Positions 1 through 11,419 of a stretch of DNA of 64,000 bases are shown here, piece by piece. Position 1 is the stretch's first letter. Each line of letters opens with the position of its first letter. The notes beneath the pieces are model-generated. The model ran no database searches, was not told the origin of the DNA, and saw nothing but the letters and a program-made list of their open reading frames with translations. This stretch comes from Sanderia malayensis (lineage: Eukaryota > Cnidaria > Scyphozoa > Semaeostomeae > Pelagiidae). The stretch lies in assembly GCA_013076295.1 (NCBI GenBank), contig RQOL01000828.1:1054001-1118000 (forward strand), given 5' to 3'. The position numbers were made by a program, and so were the translations under genes.

Positions 1-337
1 GATGCACGTCAAAATGGCATCAAACTGATCAGTACATCTTTGGCTTTCATTTAAAATAAAAAAATCGATATGTCAAATTTCGTTGCATTAGCACTTTAAA
101 TATTCGGCGAATTATTTTCGTCGCACAATTCATTGATGTACATTTTATCACCAAACAAACATATTCAACACATACTATTTGTACCTCAACCTTGCTAATT
201 TGCTAAACAAAAATATACAAAAATCAGCATTGGTTCTGATACTGCGAATGCCAAACCCATACCAGTGCAAGTACCAGCAACAATTCAATTTCTAATACCA
301 GTGCCATTACATTACCAATACAACATGAACACTGACA

Positions 338-3300
338 ATGATTAATCTGATGATTGTTGTTGTCGCACTAGAAGTAAATGGGATTCTATTGCAGTTCATT
401 CGTGTTTTAGCTGGCTGCGAAAAACCCGGTCGCTTTCCTCACGGCAAGAAGAAGATCCGTGGAACAAAGATAGGATCCCTGTATGCAGTTAAAAGCAGCG
501 TGAGATACCGTTGCAACCGAGGCTATCATTTGGTCGGATCAGAACGAGGCTATTGCCAAGCCGATGGCACGTGGAATGGATTCAAAGCCAAGTGTGTTTC
601 AGGTGGGTTTTTTTTATTGAATCATTTGCATTGTAAACAGCTGAACTTCGATAAATCGAGAAAATGTTTGCTTGTATTAACCAGAGTTACCTATTGAGGC
701 TCAAACACAATGCATACTTACGAGTTCTTCTGCTTTTTGAAAGTTGTTTACAGCTCAATTGCCCATTTTGAAAGTTCTTAGAAGATGCGACTTTTAAAGT
801 TAGATATATTCTACTTCATTTGATGTGTCCATTTGTCATTTTCAGTCAAATCGAAAAGGAGGTTTTGCAAAGTTCCTAGTGCTCCAGTCAATGGTACAGT
901 CAAAGGTGAAAAATTGACTGCCAATTCGTGGATACGGTATTCTTGTGATGCTAATTTCAAATTGGTTGGACCTTCTAAAAGAGTTTGTAGAAGAAACGGC
1001 AAATGGAGCAGATACCAACCCTACTGCGAACCAACATGTTAGTTTTCATTTTTATTGCTGATGCAATTGACGAGCAAGCCGTGAAGTGTAGAGAATTGTA
1101 TTGTAACGTCTTTTTTACTGAAAGGTATTTTCTATTCGCAGTTTGCACAGATCCCGGGCATATTGCGAATGGTGTCCGTCACGGTTCCGTATTTAAGAAA
1201 CAAAGTTCCGTGCTTTACACATGTAACAGTGGCTTTGAAATGGTTGGAGAGAACATAATCACGTGTTTTCGTGATGCTTCGTGGAGTGCCTCTCCTCCGC
1301 AGTGCCTTACCGAGCGTGAGTACACAAACATATTTAGTTTTCAAAACACGTACCATGGTGCCATGGCTGGTTTTCCACCACTGATCTTCCTCAGATCCTT
1401 GATCTTCCTCAGATCCCTGATCTCTATTTGTGCATCGACAGCTGAAACTTCATGAAAGAAAACTTCAAAAATAACTGGTTTGGTGCATGTTTTAATATCG
1501 AACTGTGACCCTGTAGCCCTAAACATGCCAATGTCATATGGCCCAATATTCAGATACTGTTGGACAAAACCATAGCAGCCAACTTCTTTACAGGGGATAC
1601 CTGCAGTTAACAGACATTGATGCTTGCCTTATGCCTTATGCGCCATGTCACGTTATATTATACTCCGCTGTGTGATATTTTAAATCAAATATAATCATCG
1701 AGCTAGATGTAATCACTGGTGCTACTTTTGATGAATTTCAGGCGAAGCTCTAGCGCACAAGGCCAAAAAGCTGAGTGAGAATTTTGTCGACAAACTCAAA
1801 GTCTTGACTGTGGATGGCAAAGGCCGTTCGGGTCTGTCTCGATCCGCACAGGGCTTGGATCTGGTGTTTGCTTTGGACTATTCGCAAAGCGTTGGCAAGG
1901 TGAATTTCAAAAAAGCGGTCGATTTCACAAGATCCATGATAGAACAATTTGGACTGTCTTCTTCGGATGAGGGCACACACGTCGCCATTGTTGTCTTCTC
2001 CGACACTCCCAAGTTGATTTTCAACCTCAAAAGTCAAAAGGTTTTCGAAAAGGAAGTGGCACTGAGAGAGCTCGGTATGTCAGTTAGAGCGAGAGATAAT
2101 TGTAAAGCTGCGCTGGATGATTTGCGCCAGAATTAAGCTCTAAAAGTCAATAACTTTGTTTTCAAATGCTGCTTGTCTGCATATGCCTTTTAATAGTCGC
2201 ATCCCCTTGATATTTTACATTCAGTAAGAATAGCAATAACCGCCTGTTTTATAAAGCTTCTTTTGTAACTTTGATGGGAATTTTATTAAGCAGCCGTGTA
2301 TTCGTACACCATACTGGTATGCATCGGGCTACTTCTTCAAATCTCTTGCTGAATGGTCGTGGTTTTTTAATTAAAAAAAGATAATTTTGTTTGCTTTCTT
2401 ATAGAGAACTTAAAATTCTCTGGTGGAGGCACAGGTCCGAGGCTGGCTTTGAATATGGTGATAAAGAAAGTTGGAAACGAGACAAGACCCAATGCGAAGA
2501 AAGTGTTATTCTTGATAACTGATGGAAACTATAACGTAGGTGGCAGCCCTGTAGAGGCATCAAAATATCTCCGAGAAAAGATGGGCTTCAGCATATACAC
2601 AATTGGAATATCTGAAGTGGACAGAAGCAGTTTAGAACAGATCGCATCGCTTCCCTTCAGCAAATATATCTATTTATTGAAAGATTACACCATGCTTGAT
2701 AAACTAAATGAGCTCATCAATAAATCTTCACTTGGTAAGTGTGTTATATTCCGCAAACTACAGTAAAAACCCGCACATAAGGACCTGTAAATTCCCATTC
2801 AGGCTATTGTTTCAAGACAATAGGCTATTGTTTCGTTTATTGTTTTGAGCAGCAAAATTACCCTGAAGGTTCTTAATCCATTGGTTCTTATATGCGGGTT
2901 TTTACTGTATCTATTGGACAACAGGCTTGGTTTTGTATAACAGATATCTCTTCAACTCTATACGGCTTGATAGGGTTAGTTGTGTTGTGCAGTACTTGGC
3001 TACTGTATCTCGTTCGTCGATTTAAACTGCTTGAATTCTTAGATTACAGAAGTTGCGGAATGGCTGGAAATACTCAGAGTCGAGAGCCAAGTCCGGATGC
3101 AATTGTTAGTAAGCTCGGATCTTGGCCTTGGACAGTCCTTGTTCTCATAGATGGACGCATGAAATGTGCTGGAGCACTGCTCGGTGATAAATGGCTAATA
3201 ACAGCAGCCAAATGTTTCGAAAAGGGCTTAGACCTGTCCAGCATTAGAGTTGTTGCAGGTAAGTTATATTAAAATATGAGGCAAAAACTTAACACGAAAC

Positions 3301-4921
3301 CTTGTAGTTTCACGAGTATTATAAAGCACGTTCAGCAAGGATGATTATCAATACACCAGTAAGCAAGATCTAAAATTAGGCTACAATCAAACATGTGATA
3401 CAAATTAATAGATCAGCATAAATTATCATATTTCTAACAAATAATGCACCGTTGAGAACGTGCAGCAAATTTAAGAACCACTTGCACCCACCCTTAAATA
3501 AACCCTTGTCTCAACAGACTATAATTTTAAACAGAAGCCTTTCTTTAATAAATGTTTCCTTCCAGCCCTAGCAAATGCAATTTCCGACCAAGCCAAAATA
3601 TTTTTTGGATCCAGTATTATTACATTGTTTGTTTCCATATTACGCCTCGAATAACTCTCCGAGATTGTAACAAGCACTGCCCGGCACTGCCCCTTAAGAA
3701 TCATGAAGCTAATAAACACCTGCGTTTTTTATTTGAAGGAATGCATCATCGATCAATCCTCAATGCAACTCAACAAAAAAGACGAGTAAAACAAGTGTAT
3801 TGGTGTCCCGATAAAGTGAAGGGAAAGCCAGTCAACCTCGCATTGGTGAAGATCAAAGGTAAATTCCAACTGAATAGCTATACGAGAACTGTATGCTTGG
3901 CAGATGATTATGATTATGGCTTCTATGTCAGACCTGGTAAAGGGGCCTTTGTCTCAGGATGGGGAACGGTAAGTATTGTTGTGTTGTTTATACGCCTTTT
4001 GCCTATGCAATGGAACCTCGCAGTCACCTCGTTATTACGTATCATGCACTTCCTTTTTGGCCGGCAGCCACATTCTCTTATACATCTACCAGGGTCAGTT
4101 TTTTGGCTCGTTAGTGACCGTATAGACTAAGTAATTATGCTTGTGATTACTTTGGCGATCTTTCGAAACGTCACAGTCATAAACACTCCTGTTCATTACA
4201 TCCTGATAGATTTCCATTCTATTTTTATCATGACAATCATCGAACAGACAAACACGAACATTTTCACGGTTAGTAGCTGCATATATAACTTGTTTTATTT
4301 TTGACGAAAGGTGTTCCCAGAATTGCACCAAGGACATGTGAAGTTTGTCACAAACGAAAGATGCAGACGGCAATTTGGTAAATCATTCAATGTCACGAAG
4401 AGTCATTTGTGTGTTGCCAACAGCAGAGATGCTAATGCTGTTTGTGCAGGATCAATAGGAAGTCCGTTGATGGTGAGTAGTTAACAAACAAGATGGATAG
4501 ATAGCAAATAACAGATAGATTGAATATATAAATAACTATTTACCCCACGCTTATCCTTCCTCCATTTCATCCATCAATATACATGATGTATCGAGAACCT
4601 TATTTATGCTGATTAGTATAGTCTGAAATGAAAAGTACCAGAATTGACAAAGGTGTAACAAATTATAACAAAAGGGGAAATAGGCAAAACACCTAAATCA
4701 ATATGTGTCTGGTTTATATTTATGGTTGTGTTTATGTTTATGTTCAGGTCCAGAGAACAAGATTGGTAGCTGGTGATCGAAGGATATATTCTTGGGCTTT
4801 AACTGGAGTTCTATACAGAAATGATGCTTGTGATAGTGAAAAGGAATTCTCGGTTTTCACCGATGTCCAAAAGTCTAAAGAATGGATACAGAAAACGATG
4901 AAGATAAAAATCAACACTTAA
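338..4921 (+). CDS. CFB: Complement factor B/C2-like protein with a catalytically dead protease domain
   Basis: Exons read as 338(or 411)-602, 846-1037, 1142-1315, 1742-2074, 2405-2734, 3043-3258, 3739-3968, 4311-4472, 4748-4921; about 691 aa. Exons 1-3 each encode one CCP/sushi module, with phase 1-1 boundaries typical of CCP exons. Exons 4-5 encode a VWA domain with a MIDAS DYSQS (aa 256-260), the later Thr in GGGTG and LITDG. Exons 6-9 encode a chymotrypsin fold. This is the CCP3-VWA-SP order of vertebrate factor B and C2, whose role is C3 convertase formation in plasma or coelomic fluid. The expected active-site residues are changed: TAAHC reads TAAKC (K488), the Asp before LAL is Asn (N536), and GDSGGPL reads GSIGSPL (I629). 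The fold is intact and the frame open, so this looks like a pseudoenzyme rather than a pseudogene. The start is uncertain: ATG 338 opens a hydrophobic leader, but an acceptor at 409-410 allows the signal exon to lie outside the window. Confidence 0.88.
1381..1424. repeat. 18-bp tandem repeat, 2.4 copies
   Basis: The unit ctgatcttcctcagatcc occurs twice with one mismatch, then a partial third copy. It lies in intron 3 of the factor B-like gene. Confidence 0.8.
2759..2909. mobile_element. MITE with 26-bp terminal inverted repeats
   Basis: The left end ACAGTAAAAACCCGCA (2760 onwards) is matched by the inverted right end GCGGGTTTTTACTGT (to 2908). The arms are 26 bp with two mismatches and are bounded by TA on both sides. 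About 150 bp, no coding capacity, sitting in intron 5 of the factor B-like gene. TA target duplication suggests a Tc1/mariner/pogo-type origin. Confidence 0.8.
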
Positions 4922-5028
4922 AGCAAACTTATTTGATATTTTTTTTTATTTTTTATTTAAAATGTTTTACATAATTTTATTTCAGCACTTGGGCAATTTG
5001 AACACAAGGTTAAGTTGGAGACTTTGCC

Positions 5029-5034
5029 ATTAAA
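5029..5034 (+). terminator. Possible poly(A) signal ATTAAA of the factor B-like gene
   Basis: ATTAAA lies 108 bp after the stop codon at 4919-4921, in an AT-rich 3' flank. No AATAAA was seen closer. Confidence 0.4.
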
Positions 5035-5078
5035 TAATTAGCTCTATGCTATGTAACGAACTATAATTGATTAGCTAT

Positions 5079-5505
5079 TACACTCTTTTCTTTTTATAAG
5101 AATACTTAATTTTTTGCTAAGCCTCAATATTCTTAATTTTTTTCTCTTTTGAGCCTCTGAATATTCTTAAATTATTCTTAGCGCGGCAGAAAATACAGAT
5201 ATGGAAATACACACTGCTATTATTATCATCAATGCCAAAAACGCATAACTATTACAATAGCTAACAGAATAAGTCCTTATTTCCTGTAGCACAGATTTTA
5301 TCGACACTTTCATTGAAATTTGGATGAGTATATTTAAAACCATTGCCTGTGAAAAGCACACCAATTCAAAAATAAAAACGCCTGCTAAAAATAATAGTTT
5401 CACAAGATCGTGAGCCTGACAATATTCTTAAAATTTTCTTAAATTTCACGAATTTTGAGCCTCATTATTCTTATAAAGTTTATTCTTATAAAAAGAAAGA
5501 GTGTA
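5079..5505. mobile_element. 427-bp TIR element, copy 1 of a two-copy family
   Basis: The left end TACACTCTTTTCTTTTTAT is repeated inverted at the right end (ATAAAAAGAAAGAGTGTA). Motifs AATATTCTTAA and GAGCCTC recur near both ends. The core is near-identical to the reverse complement of the sequence at 54583-54900. The minus strand of the core carries a 78-codon open frame (5167-5403), but comparison with the other copy gives no sign of protein-level constraint. Confidence 0.8.
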
Positions 5506-5977
5506 GTGAACTAATAAAGAATTGAGCCTTTGCAATGTAAGGTCAGTAGTTACAGATGGGACTTGGTTACTATATTTTGTTAACGTTTTTCTTATTTCAC
5601 TTCACTTCATTCAAGGTGTTTTATTTCTCTTTGCTGACATTCAATCACATTCAATCGTTTCACATTCAACAGGGCGTAATGACGTTTCGTTGCTAAGATA
5701 TTTATTCCCAAATGGGCCTAATGCGGGAAAAGAATTCATGCGGTTTATCAAGTGAATTAAAAAGGTTAGAGGATAGCTGGTTTGAGGTAATCTAACAATT
5801 AAACCCAGCGGTCAGTGAATGTGAATTTGCGTGTAAAAATTTAAGAAGGTGTATTGTAAAACTGTTGAGTTTGTTCTTGATTTGTTTTTCCCTGGCGACA
5901 GCCTCCTGCTTTGATTTGGTTTGATTTGAAGGAGGCTGTTAGGCCCATCAAATTGTCTCTATTATAGTTGTGTGGTT
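5506..5977. other. Intergenic spacer, no gene seen
   Basis: Between the TIR element and the next gene. It contains a short palindromic-looking stretch (cctcctgctttgatttggtttgatttgaaggagg, about 5910-5937), with no coding signal or clear promoter motif. Confidence 0.5.
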
Positions 5978-7689
5978 ATGCATGCTCAAAGTGAAGAGGC
6001 GTATTTAAATGGAGAGGAAGAGTGCATGTTAAAATTATTGACCATCTCACAAGAAGATTGCCAACAATTAACTCATAATTTGACTTGTCTGGGCTGTGGA
6101 AAACCACGAAATCAGTCAAAGCGGAGAGATTTTAAAAGATGGAGTAGCAATGGAGACGAGATAAACAACTGTTTTGCTTCATGGAGTAATAAACCCAGCT
6201 GTGATTGTAAAAATGAAGCCGAAACTCAGGGGAAAAGTTTCAAGCTCAAGAAAAGACAATCATCAATAGAAAATCAGAAAGTAACAAGAAACCAATCAAC
6301 TTCTGTAAAAGATTTTATAGCTCACAATAAATCATTGTGCAATGGTGCGAGAAGTAAACTTAATACTGCCGACTATAGTATTACTCAGTTTGTTCATCAT
6401 AAAAACAACAGAAATCACATTGGTAGCTATCGGAGAAACAAACTTAAAAAACTTGAAGAACAGACTTCGTTGGAACTAGATCAGTCATATTTTGATAACG
6501 AATTATTTTCATCATTATCAAAATCATTATCAAGTATCATTACAGAAAAAACAGATGAGCCTCAATATTCTTTTATCAGTCATGTTGATTCAATTGGACA
6601 TCAGATACAAAGTCGTTTGAAATTAAATAATCAGAAGTCCACGTCTCCCAATAATTCTGGTCTGCAAAATGATGTAAACTTTGCAGCCCAACAAAGACTG
6701 AAGTATTTATCTTCACTTGATGTTTGTGGCAGAAGTAGTGACAGTGTGAAAACAAAAGAAGTAAGCAGACAAATGTCTAATGGTGCCTACCAAGAAAGCT
6801 CAAATTTATTGATGAGGTATGATTTTTACTTGCTTTATTTGATTAATGCATATTTTATTTTATAGTGATTGTAATTTAATTTTCAACTTTGATTCATGCA
6901 GATCAAGTAGCCAAGAAAAGCCAGACGAGAAGAAAATTAGGAAGGTATACTATTCCATTCATCTATCATTTAGTAAAATATACCATGTAACAGGACAGTA
7001 AAATCCTCATTAATGAACACCTATATAGTGGACACTTCTGTCTGAACAACAAACTACTGGCTTGGCCCCAAAATGTTACAAAATCTGTCATAGATTTGAA
7101 AAGGCAACTTCTATACAATACCTACACAATACGTACCTCTCTATACAATGGACAGGATCATCAATTCTCTAGGTGTCCATTGTGTGGAGGTTTCACTGCA
7201 TAGTATTGCTATTCACATTGTTGCATGGTCATATTGAGTAAGATTGAGCCTCTACCAGAGTCATCATGAAAGCATGTTTGCAATTTCAAGATATTAGTAA
7301 ACAGCTAAATGGTTTTCAATTTCTCTTCGCAGCAAACAAAGCGAATCTCGGACCAACGACCGAAGTTGTCGGGCGAGACGAATATTCTTCCTCTACAACT
7401 GCAGGCGACGAGATCGATGATCGAACTGGCAGAGTCTACAGGTCTGCAACCGGTTTGTCATCAGATTCCGATTCATCATACGATGTTCACCGAGAAAAAC
7501 ACGTTGCTGCCGAAAAAGGACGAATGGAAAGGTCACCCGACTTCGGTTAATCCGACCTTCTCCGAAAAGCCTGGCCGATGCCAGGACGGTCGTCGGAAAC
7601 AGGACTGTGGATTCGGAAAAACACTCGAATATACCGATGTTTTTAATTGTTACGGAGACAAATATAACATTCTCAAGGAGAAAATTTAA
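5978..7689 (+). CDS. Uncharacterised basic, Ser/Asn-rich protein
   Basis: Not recognised. Three exons join in frame: 5978-6816, 6902-6944 and 7333-7689 (43-bp middle exon), giving 412 aa. The donors are GTATGA and GTATAC and both acceptors are good (ATGCAG, TTCGCAG). The N-terminus has an acidic start and then a CLGCG pair of cysteines near residue 40, which could be half of a metal site. The middle is Lys/Arg/Ser/Asn-rich and looks disordered. The C-terminal exon is richer in hydrophobics and aromatics and in conserved-looking Cys/Trp, so is the most likely folded part. No signal peptide or membrane segment. I chose ATG 5978; GTG 5972 in the same frame is not a credible start. AATAAA at 7923 supports a gene end. 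The gene call is moderately secure; function is unknown. Confidence 0.6.
6995..7199. mobile_element. Diverged pogo/Tigger-like MITE
   Basis: The left end CAGTAAAATCCTCATTAATG and the right end, read inverted, CAGTGAAACCTCCACACAAT share termini and the following GGACACCT motif. About 205 bp, in the last intron of the neighbouring unknown gene. CAGT..AACCTC ends resemble pogo/Tigger TIRs. Confidence 0.65.
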
Positions 7690-7922
7690 ACGAACATCGT
7701 CAACACGTATATAGCTTCACTACCTCATAAACGTGTTTACAAAATAACATAATATTGCAGTTGCAGTGGATAGTTTCACGTGCAAGTTGTTTAATTGTTT
7801 CTTGCTATATAGCATTATTTGGCGAGAGGAATATTTGAAAATTCCTTTGGATGGGTGAGATCGGGTATTTTTAAAGTGAGATTGAAAACATGAATCTCAG
7901 CAATTTAGCTAATGTAAGTTCC

Positions 7923-7928
7923 AATAAA
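7923..7928 (+). terminator. Poly(A) signal AATAAA
   Basis: AATAAA 234 bp after the stop of the 5978-7689 gene; the likely 3' end of that transcript. Confidence 0.5.
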
Positions 7929-10504
7929 GTTAGTAATTCTCAATTTTTATTGTTCATAATCAATTTTGACTTGTTAAATATGTTTGTATATGATAAAAAT
8001 TAATAATTATTGTTTATACACAGCATAGTTGTTATAGCATGTGGCAATAATTTTGGCAAAGCCATTGCTTCTGAACATTCTCGCATTTTATTTTTAGCAT
8101 TTATCCTCATTGCAAATTATGAATTATAATATTGGATATATCGACCATAGTATTCATTTGTATCATAGTGTATTGTTTCATGCGAATGGTCTCCAAAGAA
8201 ATTGTAGGCGAATATCATGTCACAATCTAAAGTGTGTGTCACCAGGATTGGGTAAAATAGAACCATCGTTGAACGTCTCCCCAAAGTCTTTCGCCGCCAT
8301 TATAAAACCTTAGTCCAAAATACCCCACGTTGCGTACCCCACGTTACAACACGCTTTCGGTTAATTAACAGTATAGAACACTAACTAAAAGTAACAGAGG
8401 ACTTTAAATAAACATACCATGTATAATGCGTCTTCTCTCTACCATACGTAGCAATGTCAAGTAAACGAGAAGCCGGGCCATGTTGTGAAAACAACTCGAG
8501 ATAAGCATGGGTTTGATAAACAGCAACCAAACCAATTTGTACGATACGATAAAAAGAATGAAATTGATTAGCGTAGCATAGCCTTCACTTTTCGCTTCCC
8601 ACGTGGGGATTGTTTTGATGGTCGATTTTACATGAAGTAACTAGCTGTTAACGTTTAGCGTGCTTGGAAGCCTAGATATCTATATCTGATGTGATTGAAT
8701 GCTGTCATTTGTATTTGACATTTCTTATTGACATTTACGTTTCATAGCTGGATTTTGGAATTTCAGCAATAATAGATTTCAGCAAATTATTCTTTATCAA
8801 GAGAAGGTGTACGCTCAGTTTGAAGATCAAAGATAAAATTCAAATCTTTGTTGATATGACTTCACAATGAACACAAAACAATACCAAAAACAGAGAAATA
8901 AATGTAGAAAACCCCAAATTAAAAAGAAAACTAAATTAAATGCACATCAACCATTTGAAATCTGAAGTCAGGATTTTCTGGACCGAGATTACTTTCAAAA
9001 AAACAATGAAACATAATGATGGTGTAAATGATAATACAATAGTTTTTTAAGGCCTACTGTACTTCCGCACAGCTTTTGTCTTCTGCTTGCAGGCGTTCAT
9101 TTTTGCTCACGGCAGTGAGAGTATAACATCACTGGGGAAAATTCATGTGAACTTTTTTCGGCTTTTATATCTCCTACCATAATACATTGCGGGGAGGCAC
9201 CTATTTTCATTGGGCAATTTATAATTTCCTTGTCAATCAAAGGACACAACAACAAAGGTCGCAATTGGATTAGTACAAAACGCAACAGCGATTCATTGTT
9301 TCGAAAATGCTCAACAACGCACGATCGATCCGGAAGCATTACATCATCCAGTCGCAATAATTGTCAGGGAGTCGCATAGCTCAACAGGCTTTGTTCCAAT
9401 CGAAGAATTTAGTACGCGAGGAAGCTCGGGACATCTCCCCCTCGCACGCAAAACAAAAGCCTAGGCACTGCAGCATCTGCTGACAGAGCACACAAAGCAC
9501 TAGCAGAGATTAGACGAAAACAAAGGACGGAAGAATTTTCGAAGGAGAAAAGTGTAAAAATTTCGAAAAATACAGGGAATTTTTAGCTGAAAAAGAGCCA
9601 CTACATCGAAGGAGGCGAAGGGGAATAATTGAAGTGTTTTCGGAAAAGAACAGGCAAGGAACGAAAGGGCCAGGCGTGGGAAATCGATCTCATCTCACGA
9701 ACAATAAAATTGAATGAAGGAAGGATTCAAAATAACCGTGTTTAAATGAAAACCTTTTCACATTTTCCTGTCAACATGAAAAGAAGCTTCCAACAGTCGT
9801 GGAACACTTGCGGAACACTGTCAGAGATCATCTGTAATTTCACCAAAAATTCAAATTCCTGAAAACTTATTCCAGCGAAAGTTTTAACTCATTCACGAAA
9901 GTAAATTCCAAGAACTGCGCTTTTTTCTTTTTTACAGTCACGAAAGTTTCTCCCCACTAGAGTTTCTTCCCTTAATTAAATATTATCAGTAACAACTACC
10001 ATCCATCATATTCAATAACCAAAGTGCCGTGAGCACCGAAAGGTTACCCTTTGATTATAAACTTATCCCCACGACAAAAAACAACTCCTGTGCTCTTGTC
10101 GAAATAAAAGTGGCCTTTTTTGGGCCTTCTTGATTCTGGCCACGAATAAAAGTTAATAACCAGCATATAAGCCAGCCAAATATCGTTTTCTCAATGTTTC
10201 TAAAACGTCTCACTGCACTGCAGCAAAGATCACCGCCATTGATGAATTGATAAAAATTAGACTTTTGTTTGGTCTTTGTGGATTTTTTGCGTTCAGCTGT
10301 GTTCCTTTTAAATGGATTTATGCGATGGCTGTTGATTGCATTGCAAATAAGCAAAAAGGGGAACTGTTTCTGTAGCTGAAAAGCAATTTGCTTTTGGGGT
10401 CTTTGGCCAATTTCAGATTTGAAGCGAGGCCCTTAACCCTTTCCGTCTTTGTGTGTCAGTTGTGACCAAAAGTGGGTCCAAAAAAAATTTTATCCCATTT
10501 TACT
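7929..10504. other. Gene-free interval
   Basis: Only short open frames lacking codon bias, splice signals or recognisable domains. Some purine-rich sequence lies at 9400-9760. I see no gene here, though a short lineage-specific gene cannot be excluded. Confidence 0.5.
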
Positions 10505-10872
10505 GAAAATTGGCTTCTGGGGCAATTGAAGGGTGCTGAATTCGAATCTGAAGTCGGAATTTGAAAATTTTTCATTTAGGGGCCAAAAACGGGGGTAACG
10601 GGGGCCAATATGGCCCAAAAATTAAAGTTCTTTGATTTCCTTGAAAATTCAGTTCTAGGGTAATTCAAAGGTGCTGAATTCGAATCTGAAGTCGAAATTT
10701 CAAAATGTTTCATTTTTGGGGCAAAAACGGGGGTAACGGGGGCCAAAATGGCCCAAAAATAAAAGTTCTCTGATTTTGTTGAAAATTCACTTCTAGGGTA
10801 ATTCAAAGGTGCTGAATTCGAATCTGAAGTCGAAATTTGAAAATTTTTCACTTTGGGGGCAAAAACGGGGCT
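10505..10872. repeat. 138-bp tandem repeat, about 2.7 copies
   Basis: The phrase GTGCTGAATTCGAATCTGAA starts at 10533, 10671 and 10809, exactly 138 bp apart. Each unit also carries a G-rich block (aaaacgggggtaacggggg) and tggcccaaaaa. The copies differ by a few substitutions, so the array is recent. Long open frames across it are a by-product of the period being divisible by three. Confidence 0.9.
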
Positions 10873-11063
10873 AAAATGTGTGACATGTTGAAATTTGAAA
10901 AAAATGAACATGATGAAAACCTTTAATTTTTCTAGTTTTCTGTTACAGAATCGGAAAGTCTTACTTATTTTTCAAAAAGAACAAAAACTAACTTACAATG
11001 ATAGCTTCAAAATAAACTAAAACCAACGTTCTCTCTCTAAAACCATCGTTCCAGCGTTCCCTC

Positions 11064-11336
11064 TCATACAAGATTGTCATCACCAATCATACACATCAGC
11101 TTCTTGCGATTGACTGCTTTGCAAATCATATTCCCTTTGCACATGATATTCATTCCAGCATTGCCTTTTCTATTTGGAGAACAGAGGACAAGTGGATGTT
11201 CAGCGCTAGAACACTTGATGCACTTGAATGATGATTTCCTTTTGCAAATGCGGCATCTGAGCCTTCTATCTCCACTTCCTGTATCGGACTGAAGAATCTT
11301 TCCAGCTTCATGACTTCCCTTTCTGGGAGACATCAA
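11064..11336 (-). pseudogene. Possible fragment of a Cys-rich transposase tail
   Basis: The minus-strand frame encodes a cluster of CxxC pairs (CRICKRK, CIKC) with downstream Cys and His. This is loosely like the C-terminal zinc-binding region of piggyBac-type transposases. No DDE core was found beside it. Reported as a weak possibility only. Confidence 0.2.
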
Positions 11337-11419
11337 GGTTGCGGTGAGAGGTCTTCTATGCTATGTTTGGGTGTTTGGTTGATAGTGCAACACCTCATTG
11401 CGACCATTGGTTTTTCTGT

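Noticed and set aside
5167..5403. 78-codon hydrophobic frame on the minus strand, with a relative at 54675-54896
   Set aside because: It lies wholly inside a TIR element, and the two copies differ more at non-silent than silent positions, so there is no sign of protein selection.
10576..10911. 111-codon minus-strand frame with internal protein repeats
   Set aside because: It is the 138-bp tandem repeat read in one frame; the repeat period is a multiple of three.
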